From positions 62,001 to 126,000 of the forward strand of contig NZ_JACHIB010000004.1 in NCBI RefSeq assembly GCF_014203015.1: DNA of 64,000 nucleotides, read 5' to 3'. Made by a program: the position numbers and the translations under genes. The stretch is from Castellaniella defragrans. GTDB taxonomy: Bacteria > Pseudomonadota > Gammaproteobacteria > Burkholderiales > Burkholderiaceae_B. Shown here one piece after another: positions 43,718 through 54,638 of this stretch; within the stretch, counting starts at the first letter, position 1, and each line of letters begins with the position of its first letter. Under the pieces are notes generated by a model. The model saw only the letters and a program-made list of their open reading frames with translations, did not search any database and was not told the DNA's origin.

Positions 43718-44446
43718 TCAGCGCCTGCCCGCCGCCGGCCGCGCCGCAGCCGCAGCCGCCGAGCCTGGCGCGCCGGGCAGGCCGGGCGAACCCGCTGCCC
43801 CGGACGAGCCCGCTGCCCCCGAAGCGCCCGCTGTCCCCGAAGCGCCCGCCGGGCCGGGCAAGCCCGATGAACCGGATGGGCCACCGGCGCCGGCCGCCCC
43901 GGCGGCGGCCCGGGCGGCGGCGCCCTGCCCCGACAGGCGCGTGCCGCCGCCGTCGATGGTCAGGCCCGCCGACTGCAGGGCCTGGGCGCGGCGCGGGCCG
44001 ATGCCGCGCACGCGATCCGACAGGTCGGCGAACGACAGGTAGCGTCCGCCCCGCTCGCGTTCGTCGAGGATGACCTGGGCGGTCTTGGGGCCGATGCCGC
44101 GGATGCCGCGCAGCTGGTCCAGCGTGGCGGTGTTCAGGTCCACCGCGCCCGCCGCGCCGGCCCAGGCCAGGGCGGCGACGCCGGCCGCCGCCAGCAGGCG
44201 CGACAGGCGGTGTACGTGCGGCCGGACGGCGCGCCGGACGCCCGACCGCCCCCGGGCCGCGGCATCGGGAACGCAAGGCCCGGGGGCGCCCGCCGGCCGG
44301 GAGAGGCCCGAAAGCCCCGCAAGGCCGGCGGCCGGCGCGCCGGGGCCGGGAATGCGGATCCGCGACCCATCATCCGGGCGGGTGCGGACGGCATCGGAAG
44401 ACGCGGCCGCCGGCCGGCCGGCCGTCTCGTGCAGAAAAGGATTCAT
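43718..44446 (-). CDS. ComEA-like helix-hairpin-helix protein with collagen-like C-terminus
   Basis: This 242-aa protein combines three parts. An N-terminal Pro/Gly-rich stretch of about 80 residues precedes a hydrophobic anchor (LLAAAGVAALAWAGAAGA, about 84-101). A ComEA-type double helix-hairpin-helix DNA-binding domain follows (VDLNTATLDQLRGIRGIGPKTA...FADLSDRVRGIGPRRAQAL, about 102-160). The C-terminus (about 177-224) has about 16 uninterrupted Gly-X-Y triplets, for example GLPGPAGASGTAGAS. The start at ATG 44446 has AGGAG upstream. ComEA binds incoming DNA in natural transformation. The collagen-like tail is unusual for this family. Confidence 0.85.
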   Translation of the reverse strand: MNPFLHETAGRPAAASSDAVRTRPDDGSRIRIPGPGAPAAGLAGLSGLSRPAGAPGPCVPDAAARGRSGVRRAVRPHVHRLSRLLAAAGVAALAWAGAAGAVDLNTATLDQLRGIRGIGPKTAQVILDERERGGRYLSFADLSDRVRGIGPRRAQALQSAGLTIDGGGTRLSGQGAAARAAAGAAGAGGPSGSSGLPGPAGASGTAGASGAAGSSGAAGSPGLPGAPGSAAAAAARPAAGRR

Positions 44447-44633
44447 GACCGACTCCTGTGGTGTGAGGGTCCGGTCATGATGCCCTGGACGGGCGGCGCA
44501 TGGAGGGGGTCTTGATCCGGAATGTCCGTCCGGGAAAACACGCGCGGCGCGCGTGCGCCGGCGACGCAGGCTGCGGCAGCCGGCGGCGCGCCGCCGACCC
44601 GGCCGGCCCGCGGCGCGGGCGCCCCGCCCGGGA

Positions 44634-45638
44634 TCAGCCGACCGTCAGCCGCCCCGATTCCAGCAGCCGGGCGACGTAGGCGTTCACCCCCGTCTGCACG
44701 TCGCTGAAGGCGCCCGTGTAGCCGGCGGCGCGCAGCCGGGCCAGGTCGGCCTGGGTGTGACTCTGGTAGCGGCCCTTCAGGTCGTCCGGGAACGGGATGT
44801 AGCGCAGCTGCCCGCCCGCCGCCAGTTCCTCCAGCGGCAGGGCGAGCTGGCCTTTGTGCACGCGCAGGCTGTTGACCACGGTCTGGGCGACGTCGTTGAA
44901 GGGCTGGGCGCGTCCGGTGCCGCAATTGAAGATGCCGGAGACTTCCGGGTGATCGAGGAAGTGCAGGTTGACCTTGACCACGTCGTCGATGAAGACGAAG
45001 TCGCGCTGCTGGCCGCCGTCCGGGTAGCCGTCCCAGCCGCCGAACAGGCGCACGTGGCCTTCGCGCGCGTACTGGTTCATGTTGTGGAAGGCCACCGACG
45101 CCATGCGGCCCTTGTGCTGCTCGCGCGGACCGTAAACGTTGAAATAGCGCAGGCCCACCACCTGGGCCGTGAGGCGGTCCATGCGCCGGCGCAGCACCTG
45201 GTCGAACAGCAGCTTGGAATAGCCGTAGACGTTCAGCGGCGCCTCGCAGGCCGGGTCCTCGACGTAGCGCGGGCCGGCCCCGTACACGGCGGCCGAGGAG
45301 GCGTACAGGAAGGGGACTTCCCGGGCCTGGCAGTACTCGAACAGTTCCAGCGTGACGCGGAAATTGTTGTCCATCATGAAGCGGCCGTCGCGCTCCGTGG
45401 TGTCGGAGCAGGCGCCCTGGTGGAACACGGCTTCGGGCCGCGGCAGCTCGCCCGCCAGCACGCGGCGGCGGAAATCGTCCTTGTGCTGGTAGTCGGCGAT
45501 CTGCAGGTCGGCCAGGTTGCGGAACTTGTCGCCGTCGGTCAGGTCGTCGACCGCCAGGATGTCGGTGATGCCGCGCGCGTTCAGGCCGCGGACCAGGTTG
45601 CTGCCGATGAAGCCGGCCGCGCCGGTGACCACGATCAT
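44634..45638 (-). CDS. hldD: ADP-L-glycero-D-manno-heptose 6-epimerase
   Basis: This 334-aa extended SDR converts ADP-D-glycero- to ADP-L-glycero-manno-heptose for the lipopolysaccharide core. It has [23 protein letters not shown] (NADP loop), [47 protein letters not shown] (catalytic Tyr-x3-Lys), and [18 protein letters not shown]. Its start overlaps the hldA stop (ATGA). Length is normal. Confidence 0.96.
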   Translation of the reverse strand: MIVVTGAAGFIGSNLVRGLNARGITDILAVDDLTDGDKFRNLADLQIADYQHKDDFRRRVLAGELPRPEAVFHQGACSDTTERDGRFMMDNNFRVTLELFEYCQAREVPFLYASSAAVYGAGPRYVEDPACEAPLNVYGYSKLLFDQVLRRRMDRLTAQVVGLRYFNVYGPREQHKGRMASVAFHNMNQYAREGHVRLFGGWDGYPDGGQQRDFVFIDDVVKVNLHFLDHPEVSGIFNCGTGRAQPFNDVAQTVVNSLRVHKGQLALPLEELAAGGQLRYIPFPDDLKGRYQSHTQADLARLRAAGYTGAFSDVQTGVNAYVARLLESGRLTVG

Positions 45639-46693
45639 GATGTCAATTCCTCTGCGGTGACGATGGAGGTGCCCAGCTTGCCGACGACGATGCCGCCGGC
45701 GCGGTTGGCCCAGGTCATGGCATCGAACCAGTCCAGGCCGGCAGCCCGGGCGACGGCCAGGGTGGCGAGCACGGTGTCGCCCGCGCCGGACACGTCGAAG
45801 ACTTCGTGCGCCTGGGCGTCCGCGTGCTGGCGGCCTTCGGCGGTGAACAGGGTCATGCCCTGCTCGGAGCGGGTGATCAGCAGGGCTTCCAGTTCCAGTT
45901 CCTGGCGCAGGGCCTGGGCGCGGCGCGTCAGGTCGTCCTCGGAATCCCAGCGGCCGACGGCGTCCTGCATCTCGCTGCGGTTGGGCGTGACCAGGGTGGC
46001 CCCGCGGTAGCGCGGGTAGCGGTGGCCCTTGGGATCGACCAGCACCGGGATGCCGCGCGCGCGCGCCGCGCGGATCATGGGCTCGACCCGGGACAGGGCG
46101 CCCTTGGCGTAGTCGGACAGCACCAGCAGGTCGTAGTCCGCCAGAGCCTCGGCCAGGCCCGCGTCCAGGGCGTCCAGCGCGCGCGCGCCCGGCCCCTGCT
46201 CGAAATCGACCCGCAGCAGCTGCTGCTGGCGCCCCAGCACCCGCATCTTCAGGGTGGTGTCCATGCCTTCGGCGTCCTCGACCAGGTGGTCGCGCACGCC
46301 GGCCTCGCGCGCCAGGGCGCGCACACGGTCGCCGGCCTCGTCGGTGCCGATCACGCCCAGCAGCCCCGCGCGGGCGCCCAGGGCGACGATGTTGCGGGCG
46401 ACGTTGGCCGCGCCGCCCAGGCGGTCTTCCCGGCGGGCGACCCGCACCACCGGCACGGGCGCCTCGGGCGAGATGCGGTCGACTTCGCCGAACCAGTAGC
46501 GGTCCAGCATGATGTCGCCGGCGACGAGGATCCGGGCGGCGGCGGCCGCCTGGACCGGGAATACGGTGACGGACTCCGGTCCGCGGGCCGGCGCTCCGCC
46601 GCCACTATTCAGGGGAGCCTTCGGCTCCGAATGGGAACCGCCTCGCTCGGCCCCGGCGTGACCGGCGAGGCCTGCGCTCTGGCGCGTGGTCAT
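45635..46693 (-). CDS. hldA: D-glycero-beta-D-manno-heptose-7-phosphate kinase
   Basis: This 352-aa ribokinase-family kinase phosphorylates heptose 7-phosphate at C1. It has [78 protein letters not shown], and the anion-hole motif [14 protein letters not shown]. The adenylyltransferase domain found in E. coli HldE is absent, so this is the kinase-only form and another gene must supply the nucleotidyltransferase. The chosen start ATG 46693 overlaps the lapB stop (ATGA). The N-terminal 50 residues are a low-complexity extension. Confidence 0.93.
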   Translation of the reverse strand: MTTRQSAGLAGHAGAERGGSHSEPKAPLNSGGGAPARGPESVTVFPVQAAAAARILVAGDIMLDRYWFGEVDRISPEAPVPVVRVARREDRLGGAANVARNIVALGARAGLLGVIGTDEAGDRVRALAREAGVRDHLVEDAEGMDTTLKMRVLGRQQQLLRVDFEQGPGARALDALDAGLAEALADYDLLVLSDYAKGALSRVEPMIRAARARGIPVLVDPKGHRYPRYRGATLVTPNRSEMQDAVGRWDSEDDLTRRAQALRQELELEALLITRSEQGMTLFTAEGRQHADAQAHEVFDVSGAGDTVLATLAVARAAGLDWFDAMTWANRAGGIVVGKLGTSIVTAEELTS

Positions 46694-47955
46694 CGAATTT
46701 CCTCCAGGCGGCGCGGCCGGTAGGTTTCCCAGGTGTTGCAGCCCGGGCATTGCCAGTAATAGCGCCGCGCCTCGAAGCCGCAGTGGCCGCAGGCGTAGCG
46801 GTCCAGGCGCTGGGTGTGCTTGTGGATCATGCTGCGCAGCAGGCCCAGGTCGGCCCCCGGCACCAGCGGCTCGCCGGGAAGGCCCCCGCCGCCCGGGGAA
46901 ACGTCCGGCGCGGCCTCCGCCGTGCGCCCGGCGCGTTCGCCCCCCCCCTGGGCGAGCTCGACTTCCAGCAGGCGGTCCAGGCCCAGCAGCGAGGGATGGG
47001 CGCGCAGCGCCTGGCGGGCGAAGGCCCAGGCCGGGACGGCGCCTTCCGTGGCGCGCAGGGCGCGGAAGATGACGTTGAACAGGTCGAGCGTGGGCAGCCG
47101 CCCGTACTGCTCGCGCAGCAGCGACAGGCCCTCGGCGGCGCGTCCCAGGGCGGCGTAGCAGTCCAGCAGCGGCTGGGCCACCAGGCCGGAGAATTCGGGC
47201 GCCGTGGACAGGACGTCCTGGAGGTGCGCGCGCTGGGATTCCAGGTCGCCGCGCAGGGCCGCCCAGCGGGCGCGCAGCATGCGCACGCGGGTTTCGGAGG
47301 CGGGGGTGGAGCCGTTGCGGCGCACGGCGTTCTCGGCGGCGTCCAGGGCCTGGGCGGCGGCGTCGAAATCGGGCGTTCTGGCTTCCATCAGCGCCTGCGC
47401 CCGCTCGCAGTGGTAGTGCGCCAGCTGCGGGACGGGCTCGTCGATGCGGGCGCGCAGCTGCTGGACGGTGTCGATCGCCTTGTCCCAGTCGTGCTCGGAT
47501 TCGTGGATGCGCACCAGGGCGCGCAGGGCCTCCAGATCGTGGCGGGTCTGCAGCACCGCCCGGAAGCCTTGTTCGGCGCGGTCCAGCATGCCGGCCTTGA
47601 GGAAGTCCTGGGCCAGGGCCAGCTGGGCGTTTTCACGGTCCGGCAGGGGCAGGTCGCCGCGCGAAAGCAGGCTCTGGTGCACGCGGATGGCGCGCTCGAT
47701 CTCGCCCCGGCGGCGGAACAGGCTGCCCAGGGCGAAATGCAGTTCGGTGGTTTCCGGATCGAGCTTGGCGACCTCGACGAAGGCGTCGATGGCCCGGTCG
47801 GGCTGCTCGTTGAGCAGGAAATTCAGGCCCTTGAAGTAGGAATCGGGCAGCGCCCGGGTCTCCGACAGCATCTGGCGGAAGTCGAAGCGCGCCGCCAGCC
47901 AGCCCAGGCCGAACAGCACCGGGACGATGATCAGCCACCAGGGCTCGAAATCCAC
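46690..47955 (-). CDS. lapB: Lipopolysaccharide assembly protein B (TPR, rubredoxin-like)
   Basis: LapB (YciM) tunes LpxC proteolysis by FtsH. This 421-aa protein has an N-terminal membrane helix (WWLIIVPVLFGLGWLAARFD), about nine TPR units beginning SYFKGLNFLLNEQPDRAIDAFVEVAKLDPETTELHFALGSLFRRRGE, and a C-terminal zinc rubredoxin motif CGHC..YYWQCPGCNTW. A Gly-rich insert (GGGERAGRTAEAAPDVSPGGGG) precedes the rubredoxin part. It lies in lapA-lapB-hldA-hldD order, all tied to LPS supply. Confidence 0.94.
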   Translation of the reverse strand: MDFEPWWLIIVPVLFGLGWLAARFDFRQMLSETRALPDSYFKGLNFLLNEQPDRAIDAFVEVAKLDPETTELHFALGSLFRRRGEIERAIRVHQSLLSRGDLPLPDRENAQLALAQDFLKAGMLDRAEQGFRAVLQTRHDLEALRALVRIHESEHDWDKAIDTVQQLRARIDEPVPQLAHYHCERAQALMEARTPDFDAAAQALDAAENAVRRNGSTPASETRVRMLRARWAALRGDLESQRAHLQDVLSTAPEFSGLVAQPLLDCYAALGRAAEGLSLLREQYGRLPTLDLFNVIFRALRATEGAVPAWAFARQALRAHPSLLGLDRLLEVELAQGGGERAGRTAEAAPDVSPGGGGLPGEPLVPGADLGLLRSMIHKHTQRLDRYACGHCGFEARRYYWQCPGCNTWETYRPRRLEEIR

Positions 47956-47971
47956 GGCCCGCCCCCCGGAC

Positions 47972-48295
47972 TTACAGGGGCGCCAGCGGCGCGACGGTTT
48001 CGGGGATCACCGGGGCGGATGCGGCCTGGGGATGATCCAGGGCATCCTGGACGCGGGCGAGCTCGCGGCGCAGGCGATTGATCTCGCGGCGGCGGCGCAG
48101 CATGGACGTGGCCGCCATCAGCAGGCCGAAGGCCACGCCCAGGACGAAGGCCGCGAGCATCACGACGATCAGCGGAACCTGGCTGAGGACGTGGTCGGCG
48201 AACAGGCCGACATCCACCGGCGCCGTGTTCTTGAGGGCGAAAAGCAGCACGATGACAAAGATCACCAGCCGCAGAATCCAGACCAGGTAGCGCAT
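47972..48295 (-). CDS. lapA: Lipopolysaccharide assembly protein A domain protein
   Basis: This 107-aa membrane protein has two helices (VWILRLVIFVIVLLFALKN and VPLIVVMLAAFVLGVAFGLL), with the LapA pattern NTAPVDVGLF between them. A basic coiled-coil tail follows (RRRREINRLRRELARVQDAL). ATG 48295 has GAGGAG upstream. It precedes lapB by 16 bp. Confidence 0.9.
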   Translation of the reverse strand: MRYLVWILRLVIFVIVLLFALKNTAPVDVGLFADHVLSQVPLIVVMLAAFVLGVAFGLLMAATSMLRRRREINRLRRELARVQDALDHPQAASAPVIPETVAPLAPL

Positions 48296-48351
48296 GCGAC
48301 AAGCTCCTCGGGGCAATCCCGCCATTGTAAACGGAAAGGGAATCGGTAATG

Positions 48352-48386
48352 AAAACGGGCGGGGCCTCGCAGGAGGCACCGCCCGT
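48352..48386 (-). terminator. Terminator after ihfB
   Basis: On the minus strand ACGGGCGG-TGCCTC pairs with GAGGCC-CCGCCCGT and is followed by TTTTC. It lies about 34 bp beyond the ihfB stop and ends the rpsA-ihfB unit, leaving lapA to its own promoter or to read-through. Confidence 0.7.
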
Positions 48387-48419
48387 CGTATCGGCCGCGA
48401 TGGCGCGGCCCGGCCCGCG

Positions 48420-48773
48420 TCACATCATGCGGGCCTGGTACAGATCGGCCACGGTGGCGGGCTCGTCGGCGTCGCCGCCGCCGGGGCCCTGGTCCACGCG
48501 TTCGCGCAGTTCCTTGCCGGGCTTGAAGTGCGGCACCAGCTTGGCCGGCACATGCACTTTTTCACCCGACTTGGGATTGCGTCCCACGCGCGGCTGGCGC
48601 CGCGAGAGGGAAAAACTGCCGAAGCCGCGGATTTCGATGCGCTGGCCCTGGGCCAGCGCATCGGCCATCGCGTCGAGGACCGTCTTGACAGCAAAGTCCA
48701 TGTCGCGGGCCGCCAGTTGAGGATAGCGGCCCGCCAGCACGGCGATGAGTTCGGACTTGGTCAGGCCAGGCAT
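48420..48773 (-). CDS. ihfB: Integration host factor beta subunit
   Basis: This 117-aa DNABII protein starts [20 protein letters not shown] and has [44 protein letters not shown], the intercalating arm. With IhfA it bends DNA. A C-terminal extension of about 20 residues ([20 protein letters not shown]) exceeds E. coli IhfB. The ATG shares one base with the rpsA stop (TGATG), so translation is coupled. Confidence 0.95.
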   Translation of the reverse strand: MPGLTKSELIAVLAGRYPQLAARDMDFAVKTVLDAMADALAQGQRIEIRGFGSFSLSRRQPRVGRNPKSGEKVHVPAKLVPHFKPGKELRERVDQGPGGGDADEPATVADLYQARMM

Positions 48774-50485
48774 CACTCGTCGCGCTGCTGGTCGAGCTTG
48801 GCCTTCAGCAGGGCGCCCAGGTTGGTGGTGCCCGAGGAGGCGCTGGCTTCGGTCATGCGCTGGATGGTTTCGGCCGTCTCGGCGTTGTCGCGGGCCTTGA
48901 TCGACAGCTGGATCGAACGCGCCTTGCGGTCGATGTTGATGATCATGGCTTCGACCTGGTCGCCGGCGTGCAGGACCGTGGTGGCGTCCTCGACGCGGCC
49001 GGCGGAGATTTCCGAGGCGCGCAGGTAGCCTTCGACGTCCACGGACAGCGTCACGACGGCGCCCTTGGGTTCGACGGACTTCACGGTGCCCGACAGGACG
49101 GCGCCCTTGTCGTAGGTGGCCACGAAGTTGTTGAACGGATCGCCTTCGAGCTGCTTGACGCCCAGGGAGATGCGTTCCTTGTCGGTGTCGATGCCCAGCA
49201 CCACGGCGTCGATCTCGTCGCCCTTCTTGAAGTTGCGCACGGCCTCTTCGCCGGTCTCGGACCAGGAGATGTCGGACAGGTGCACCAGGCCGTCGATGCC
49301 GCCGGGCAGGCCGACGAACACGCCGAAGTCGGTGATCGACTTGATGGCGCCGTGGACCTTGTCGCCGCGCTTGAAGTTGGAGGCGAAATCCTCCCAGGGG
49401 TTCGGGCGGCACTGCTTCATGCCCAGCGAGATGCGGCGGCGGTCTTCGTCGATTTCCAGGACCATGACTTCGACTTCTTCGCCCAGGGTCACGACCTTGC
49501 GCGGATCGACGTTCTTGTTGGTCCAGTCCATTTCGGAGACGTGCACCAGGCCTTCGATGCCGGCTTCGACTTCGACGAACGCACCGTAGTCGGTGAGGTT
49601 GGTGACCTTGCCGAACAGGCGGGTGCCTTGCGGGTAGCGGCGGCCCAGGCCGATCCAGGGATCTTCGCCCAGCTGCTTGACGCCCAGCGAGACGCGGGAT
49701 TTTTCCTGGTCGAACTTGAGGACCTTGGCTTCGATTTCCTGGCCCACCTGCAGCACTTCGGAGGGGTGGCGGACACGGCGCCAGGCCATGTCGGTGATGT
49801 GCAGCAGGCCGTCGATGCCGCCCAGGTCCACGAACGCGCCGTAGTCGGTGATGTTCTTGACGATGCCCTTGACGATGGCGCCTTCGTGCAGCGTTTCGAG
49901 CAGCTTTTCGCGTTCCTCGCCCATGCTGGCTTCGAGCACGGCGCGGCGCGACAGCACGACGTTGTTGCGCTTGCGGTCGAGCTTGATGACCTTGAATTCG
50001 AGGGTCTTGCCTTCGTAGGGGGTGGTGTCCTTGACGGGACGCAGATCGACCAGCGAGCCCGGCAGGAAGGCGCGGATGCCGTTGGTCATGACCGTCAGGC
50101 CGCCCTTGACCTTGCCGGTGATGGTGCCGTTGACCAGTTCGCCGGATTCCAGGGCCTGTTCGAGCTGCAGCCAGGCCGACAGGCGCTTGGCGCGGTCGCG
50201 CGACAGGATGGTGTCGCCGTAGCCATTTTCCAGGGAATCGATGGCGACGGAGACGAAGTCCCCGCCCTGCACTTCCAGGTCGCCCTGGTCGTTCAGGAAT
50301 TCTTCGAGGGGGATGTAGGCCTCGGACTTGAGGCCGGCGTTGACCACGACGAAATTGTGGTCGACGCGCACGACTTCGGCGGAGATGACCTCGCCGGAGC
50401 GCATGTTCTGATCCTTGATGCTGGCGGCAAACAGATCGGCAAAGCTTTCACCGCCCAGGGCGGCTTCGGTGGTAAGGGTGGACAT
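48773..50485 (-). CDS. rpsA: 30S ribosomal protein S1
   Basis: This 570-aa S1 has six S1 RNA-binding domains, recognisable by repeated [43 protein letters not shown] and [22 protein letters not shown] blocks. It melts and delivers mRNA to the ribosome. I prefer ATG 50485 ([19 protein letters not shown]). The ATG five codons upstream would add MDLSF encoded by codons unlike the gene. It follows aroA-cmk by about 110 bp and precedes ihfB, the standard cmk-rpsA-ihfB order. Confidence 0.97.
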   Translation of the reverse strand: MSTLTTEAALGGESFADLFAASIKDQNMRSGEVISAEVVRVDHNFVVVNAGLKSEAYIPLEEFLNDQGDLEVQGGDFVSVAIDSLENGYGDTILSRDRAKRLSAWLQLEQALESGELVNGTITGKVKGGLTVMTNGIRAFLPGSLVDLRPVKDTTPYEGKTLEFKVIKLDRKRNNVVLSRRAVLEASMGEEREKLLETLHEGAIVKGIVKNITDYGAFVDLGGIDGLLHITDMAWRRVRHPSEVLQVGQEIEAKVLKFDQEKSRVSLGVKQLGEDPWIGLGRRYPQGTRLFGKVTNLTDYGAFVEVEAGIEGLVHVSEMDWTNKNVDPRKVVTLGEEVEVMVLEIDEDRRRISLGMKQCRPNPWEDFASNFKRGDKVHGAIKSITDFGVFVGLPGGIDGLVHLSDISWSETGEEAVRNFKKGDEIDAVVLGIDTDKERISLGVKQLEGDPFNNFVATYDKGAVLSGTVKSVEPKGAVVTLSVDVEGYLRASEISAGRVEDATTVLHAGDQVEAMIINIDRKARSIQLSIKARDNAETAETIQRMTEASASSGTTNLGALLKAKLDQQRDE

Positions 50486-50595
50486 GAACGATAGATCCAT
50501 ACGCCCCGAGGGGCAATCATGACACGCCGGACAAAACGCCCGGCGGAGTGAACAACATCCCGCCGCGGGGAAGACGCCGGAAAAAGGCGCCTTCC

Positions 50596-52623
50596 TCAGG
50601 CGGGCCCGCGTGCAGACCAGAGATCCAGCACTTGACGCACCACGTCATCGATCCCCTGATGGGACGAATCCACGGTGACCGCATCCGCCGCGGCAACAAG
50701 CGGCGCATGCGCCCGACCCCGGTCTCGTGCATCACGAGACCGCAGGTCTTGCAAAAGGTCGTCTAGATTAGCAGAAAAACCCTTGTCCTTCAACTGCTTA
50801 TGGCGCCGTTGCGCCCGCACCTCGACGCCCGCGTCGAGAAAGATTTTCAGGGGGGCGTCGGGGAAGACCACGGTGCCCATGTCGCGCCCGTCCGCCACCA
50901 GGCCCGGCGCCCGGCGAAAGTCCTGCTGGCGCGCCAGCAGCGCCTCGCGCACCGCCGGCCAGGCGGCCACGCGCGAGGCCAGGTTGCCGACCGCTTCCTG
51001 GCGGATCAGGCGGCCGACGTCCTCGCCGCCCAGGAAGACGGTATCGGACTCGAAGCGCGCGTCCAGGTGCCGCGCCAGCCGGGCCGCCTGGGCCTCGTCG
51101 CTGCCGTCGCCGCCCTCGCGCAGCACCGCCAGGGCGGTCAGGCGGTAGAGCGCGCCGCTGTCGAGCACGTGCCAGCCCAGGGCCCGGGCCACCCGCTGGG
51201 CGATCGTGCCCTTGCCCGAGGCCGTGGGGCCGTCGATGGTGATGACCGGCGCGCTCCGCGCCGGGGCGCCGCCGGCGGGATCCGCGGCCTCCAGCAGGCG
51301 GCGGAAGTCGGTGAAATAGTCCGGATAGGTCTTGCTGACACAGCCTGGGTCCAGGATGGTCACCGGCACCGGGCCGAAGGCCGCCAGCGAGAAGCACATC
51401 GCCATGCGGTGATCGTCGTAGGTGCGGATCTCGGCGGCGCGCCAGCCGTCCGGCGGCAGGGGATGCACGGTGAGGCTGTCGGCGTCGGATTCCACGCGCG
51501 CGCCCAGGCGGACGAGTTCGGCGTGCATGGCGGCGATGCGGTCGGTTTCCTTGACGCGCCAGCTGGCGATGTTGCGCAGCCGGCAGGGGCCGTCGGCGTA
51601 CAGCGCCAGCACGGCGGCGGTCATGGCGGCGTCGGGAATCAGGTTGAAGTCCCGGTCGAAGGCCTTGAGCCGCCCGCCGGCGGCCACCACGCGGCCCCGC
51701 ACCGTCAGGGCGCCGGCCTCGCGTTCGACCCGCGCGCCCATGGCCTCGACCACCTCGGCGAAGGCCACGTCGCCCTGGATGCTGTCGCCGCCCACGCCTT
51801 CGATGCGGATCGGACCGCCCGCGATGGCGCCCAGCCCGAGGAAGTACGAGGCGGACGAGGCGTCGCCCTCGATGCGGTAGCGGCCCGGGCTGCGATAGCG
51901 CGCGTCGGCCGGGATGGTGAAGCGTTCCCAGCCCTCGCGCCGCACGCGCACGCCGAAGCGTTCCATCAGGTTCAGGGTGATGAGGATGTACGGCTTGGAG
52001 ATCAGCGGGCCGTCCAGCTCGACGACCACGTCATGGCCGGCGCGGCGGGCCGCGATCGGCGCGGCCATCAGCAGCGCCGTGAGGAACTGGCTGGACACGG
52101 AGCCGCGCACCCGCACCGGCCGGCGCACGTCCAGGCGCCCGCGGCCGATGCGCAGCGGCGGATAGCCGTCCTGGCCCTCGTATTCGATCTCGCAGCCCAG
52201 GCCGCGCAGCGCCTCGACCAGGTCGCCGATGGGCCGTTCGTGCATGCGCGGCACGCCCGAGAGGCGGTAGTCCCCGCCCATCATCGCCAGGGCGGCGGTG
52301 AGCGGCCGGAAGGCCGTGCCCGCGTTGCCGAGGAACAGGTCGGCCTGTTTCTGCGGCCAGTCGGCGGCGCCGTCCAGGCTCAGCCGCTCCGGGCCGTCCG
52401 GGCGCAATTCCAGGCCCAGGCCCTGCAGGGCCGCGCGCATGACCCGCGTGTCGTCGGAATCGAGCAGGCCTTCCAGCCCGGTCGTGCCTTCGGCCAGCGC
52501 CGCCAGCAGCAGCGCCCGGTTGGAAATGCTCTTGGATCCCGGCAGCGTCACCGTGCCGCGCGCCCGCGCGGCCGGCGCCAGGCACAGGGAAGGTTCGCGC
52601 CCCGCGGCGCCGGTCGTGTTCAT
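50596..52623 (-). CDS. aroA-cmk: Fused EPSP synthase and cytidylate kinase (AroA-Cmk)
   Basis: One 675-aa frame joins two enzymes. Residues about 1-440 are EPSP synthase: [54 protein letters not shown]-like [15 protein letters not shown], and [19 protein letters not shown]. After a short linker ([11 protein letters not shown]), residues about 450-675 are CMP kinase: [68 protein letters not shown]. AroA performs the sixth shikimate step; Cmk makes CDP. In related genomes the two are usually adjacent separate genes. The ATG overlaps the tyrA stop. Confidence 0.95.
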   Translation of the reverse strand: MNTTGAAGREPSLCLAPAARARGTVTLPGSKSISNRALLLAALAEGTTGLEGLLDSDDTRVMRAALQGLGLELRPDGPERLSLDGAADWPQKQADLFLGNAGTAFRPLTAALAMMGGDYRLSGVPRMHERPIGDLVEALRGLGCEIEYEGQDGYPPLRIGRGRLDVRRPVRVRGSVSSQFLTALLMAAPIAARRAGHDVVVELDGPLISKPYILITLNLMERFGVRVRREGWERFTIPADARYRSPGRYRIEGDASSASYFLGLGAIAGGPIRIEGVGGDSIQGDVAFAEVVEAMGARVEREAGALTVRGRVVAAGGRLKAFDRDFNLIPDAAMTAAVLALYADGPCRLRNIASWRVKETDRIAAMHAELVRLGARVESDADSLTVHPLPPDGWRAAEIRTYDDHRMAMCFSLAAFGPVPVTILDPGCVSKTYPDYFTDFRRLLEAADPAGGAPARSAPVITIDGPTASGKGTIAQRVARALGWHVLDSGALYRLTALAVLREGGDGSDEAQAARLARHLDARFESDTVFLGGEDVGRLIRQEAVGNLASRVAAWPAVREALLARQQDFRRAPGLVADGRDMGTVVFPDAPLKIFLDAGVEVRAQRRHKQLKDKGFSANLDDLLQDLRSRDARDRGRAHAPLVAAADAVTVDSSHQGIDDVVRQVLDLWSARGPA

Positions 52624-53519
52624 TGCATCTGGCTCCTGCCGCCCCAGAACCGGCGGGCGAGCGCCGCCTGTTCGAGCAGGGCTTCGAGCGCGGCGGGGTC
52701 GGGCTCGCCTTCGAGGGTCGCCCGCAGCAGCCGCAGCGCCTGGTCGAAGCCGTCCAGTTCGCGCAGCACCGCCGCCCGGTTGGAAAGAAAGATGTCGCGC
52801 CAGACCTCGGCGGAGCCCGCCGCGATCCGGGTGAAGTCCCGGAACCCCGTGCCGGCCAGGCTCAGGCGCGTATCGGCGTCGTCGGCCCGGACGATCTGGG
52901 CCATGTAGGCGGCCGCCAGGAAATGCGGCACGTGGCTGACGGCCGCCAGCGCCCGGTCGTGAGCCTCGGGCGTCATCAGCGCGATGCGCGCGCCGCAGGC
53001 TTCCCAGACCCGGATCAGGCGATGCTGCAGCAGGCCGGGCGTGTCCTCGAACGGGGTCAGCACGACCTTGCGGCCGTGGTACAGCATGGGATCGGCCGCC
53101 TCGGGGCCGGTCATTTCCGAGCCCGCGATGGGGTGGCCGGGGATGAACTGCGCGTGGCGCTCGCCCAGGATGTCCAGGGCCAGGCGCGCCACGTCGGCCT
53201 TGGTGCTGCCGGCGTCGGTGATCAGGGTGCCGGGCCGCAGCACGGGCGCGAGGTCCCGCAGGACCGGCGCCATGGCGCCCACCGGGGTGGCGAGGAAGAT
53301 CAGGTCGGCCTCGGCCGCCGCCCGGGGCAGGTCGGCGATCTCGTCGATCAGGCCGAGGTCGCGCGCACGCTGGAGCGAGGCGGGATTGCGGCCGACGCCC
53401 AGCACCCGGCCCGCCTGCCCCACCCGGCGCAGGGCCGCCGCGAACGAGCCGCCGATCAGCCCCGTGCCGACGACGGCCAGCACCGGAACGAGTGGAACGG
53501 AACCGGGGTCGTCGTTCAT
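52620..53519 (-). CDS. tyrA: Prephenate/arogenate dehydrogenase
   Basis: This 299-aa TyrA oxidatively decarboxylates prephenate (or arogenate) toward tyrosine. It shows the NAD loop [46 protein letters not shown], and the substrate block [31 protein letters not shown] with the catalytic His. [12 protein letters not shown] follows. No ACT domain is present. It overlaps hisC and aroA-cmk by 4 bp each. Confidence 0.95.
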   Translation of the reverse strand: MNDDPGSVPLVPVLAVVGTGLIGGSFAAALRRVGQAGRVLGVGRNPASLQRARDLGLIDEIADLPRAAAEADLIFLATPVGAMAPVLRDLAPVLRPGTLITDAGSTKADVARLALDILGERHAQFIPGHPIAGSEMTGPEAADPMLYHGRKVVLTPFEDTPGLLQHRLIRVWEACGARIALMTPEAHDRALAAVSHVPHFLAAAYMAQIVRADDADTRLSLAGTGFRDFTRIAAGSAEVWRDIFLSNRAAVLRELDGFDQALRLLRATLEGEPDPAALEALLEQAALARRFWGGRSQMQ

Positions 53520-54628
53520 GCCTGCAGCACGGCCTTCAGGGCATCGAGGAGGCGGGCGTTTTCCTCGGGCAGGCCGATGCTGACCCGCAGATGCTCGGGC
53601 AGGCCGTCGCCGGCCACGGGGCGCACGATGACGCCCCGGCGCAGGAGCTCGCCGTTGATGCGGGCGGCCTCGCCCACGCGCACCAGCACGAAATTCGCGG
53701 AGCTGGGCACGAAATCCAGTCCCAGTGCGGCGAAGCCTTCCTGGAGCTGCGTGCGGCCCGCGCGGTTCAGCGCATAGGTGCGCGCCAGGAAATCGGCGTC
53801 GTCCAGGGCGACGCGCGCGGCGAGCTGGGCGAGGACGCCGACGTTGAAGGGCTGGCGCACGCGGTTGAGCAGGTCGGTGAGCGCCGGCTGCGCCAGGGCG
53901 TAGCCCACGCGCAGCCCCGCCAGGCCGTAGGCCTTGGAGAAGGTGCGGGTGACGATGAGGTTGGGGAATTCGCGCACCCACTGCGTGCTGTCCGCGCGCT
54001 CGTCGGGATCGAGATATTCGTCGTAGGCTTCGTCCAGCAGCACGACGACGCGCTCGCCGTGCCGTTCGCGGACGGATTCCAGGAAGGCGCGCACGCGCGG
54101 GCCGGACAGATGGGTGCCGGTGGGGTTGTTCGGATTGGCGATGAACACCAGCCGCGTGTCCCCGGCGACCGCCGCCAGCATGGCGTCCAGGTCGTGGCCG
54201 TAGTCGCGCGCCGGCACCATGAGGTGGCGCGCGCCGCGGGCCTGGGTGGCGAGGCGGTAGACCACGAACGCGTGCTGCGCGTAGACGGCCGACGTGCCCT
54301 CGTCCAGCAGCGCCAGGGAGGCGAGCTCCAGCAGGTCGTTGGAGCCGTTGCCCAGCGTGAGCCAGTTCGCCGGCACCTGGTGGCGCGCCGCGAGCGCGGC
54401 CTTCAGCTCGAAGCCGTTGGGGTCCGGATAGCGGCCGTGCAGGGCGCCGGCGGCCTCGGCGAGCGCCGCGCGCACGCGGTCCGAGCAGCCCAGCGGGTTT
54501 TCGTTGGAGGCGAGCTTGATGATGCCGGCCGGGTCCAGCCCGTATTCGCGGGCGAGTTCCTCGATCGGCTTGCCGGCCTGGTAGGGAGCGATGGCGCGGA
54601 CGTGGGCGGGCGCCGGGATGTCTGTCAT
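53516..54628 (-). CDS. hisC: Histidinol-phosphate/aromatic aminotransferase
   Basis: This 370-aa class I/II PLP aminotransferase has [56 protein letters not shown], and the PLP lysine in [17 protein letters not shown]. The motif fits HisC. Its place between pheA and tyrA suggests it transaminates phenylpyruvate, hydroxyphenylpyruvate or prephenate as well as, or instead of, imidazole-acetol phosphate. A second hisC in a his operon elsewhere would support that. Confidence 0.92.
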   Translation of the reverse strand: MTDIPAPAHVRAIAPYQAGKPIEELAREYGLDPAGIIKLASNENPLGCSDRVRAALAEAAGALHGRYPDPNGFELKAALAARHQVPANWLTLGNGSNDLLELASLALLDEGTSAVYAQHAFVVYRLATQARGARHLMVPARDYGHDLDAMLAAVAGDTRLVFIANPNNPTGTHLSGPRVRAFLESVRERHGERVVVLLDEAYDEYLDPDERADSTQWVREFPNLIVTRTFSKAYGLAGLRVGYALAQPALTDLLNRVRQPFNVGVLAQLAARVALDDADFLARTYALNRAGRTQLQEGFAALGLDFVPSSANFVLVRVGEAARINGELLRRGVIVRPVAGDGLPEHLRVSIGLPEENARLLDALKAVLQA

Positions 54629-54638
54629 GGATGCGACC

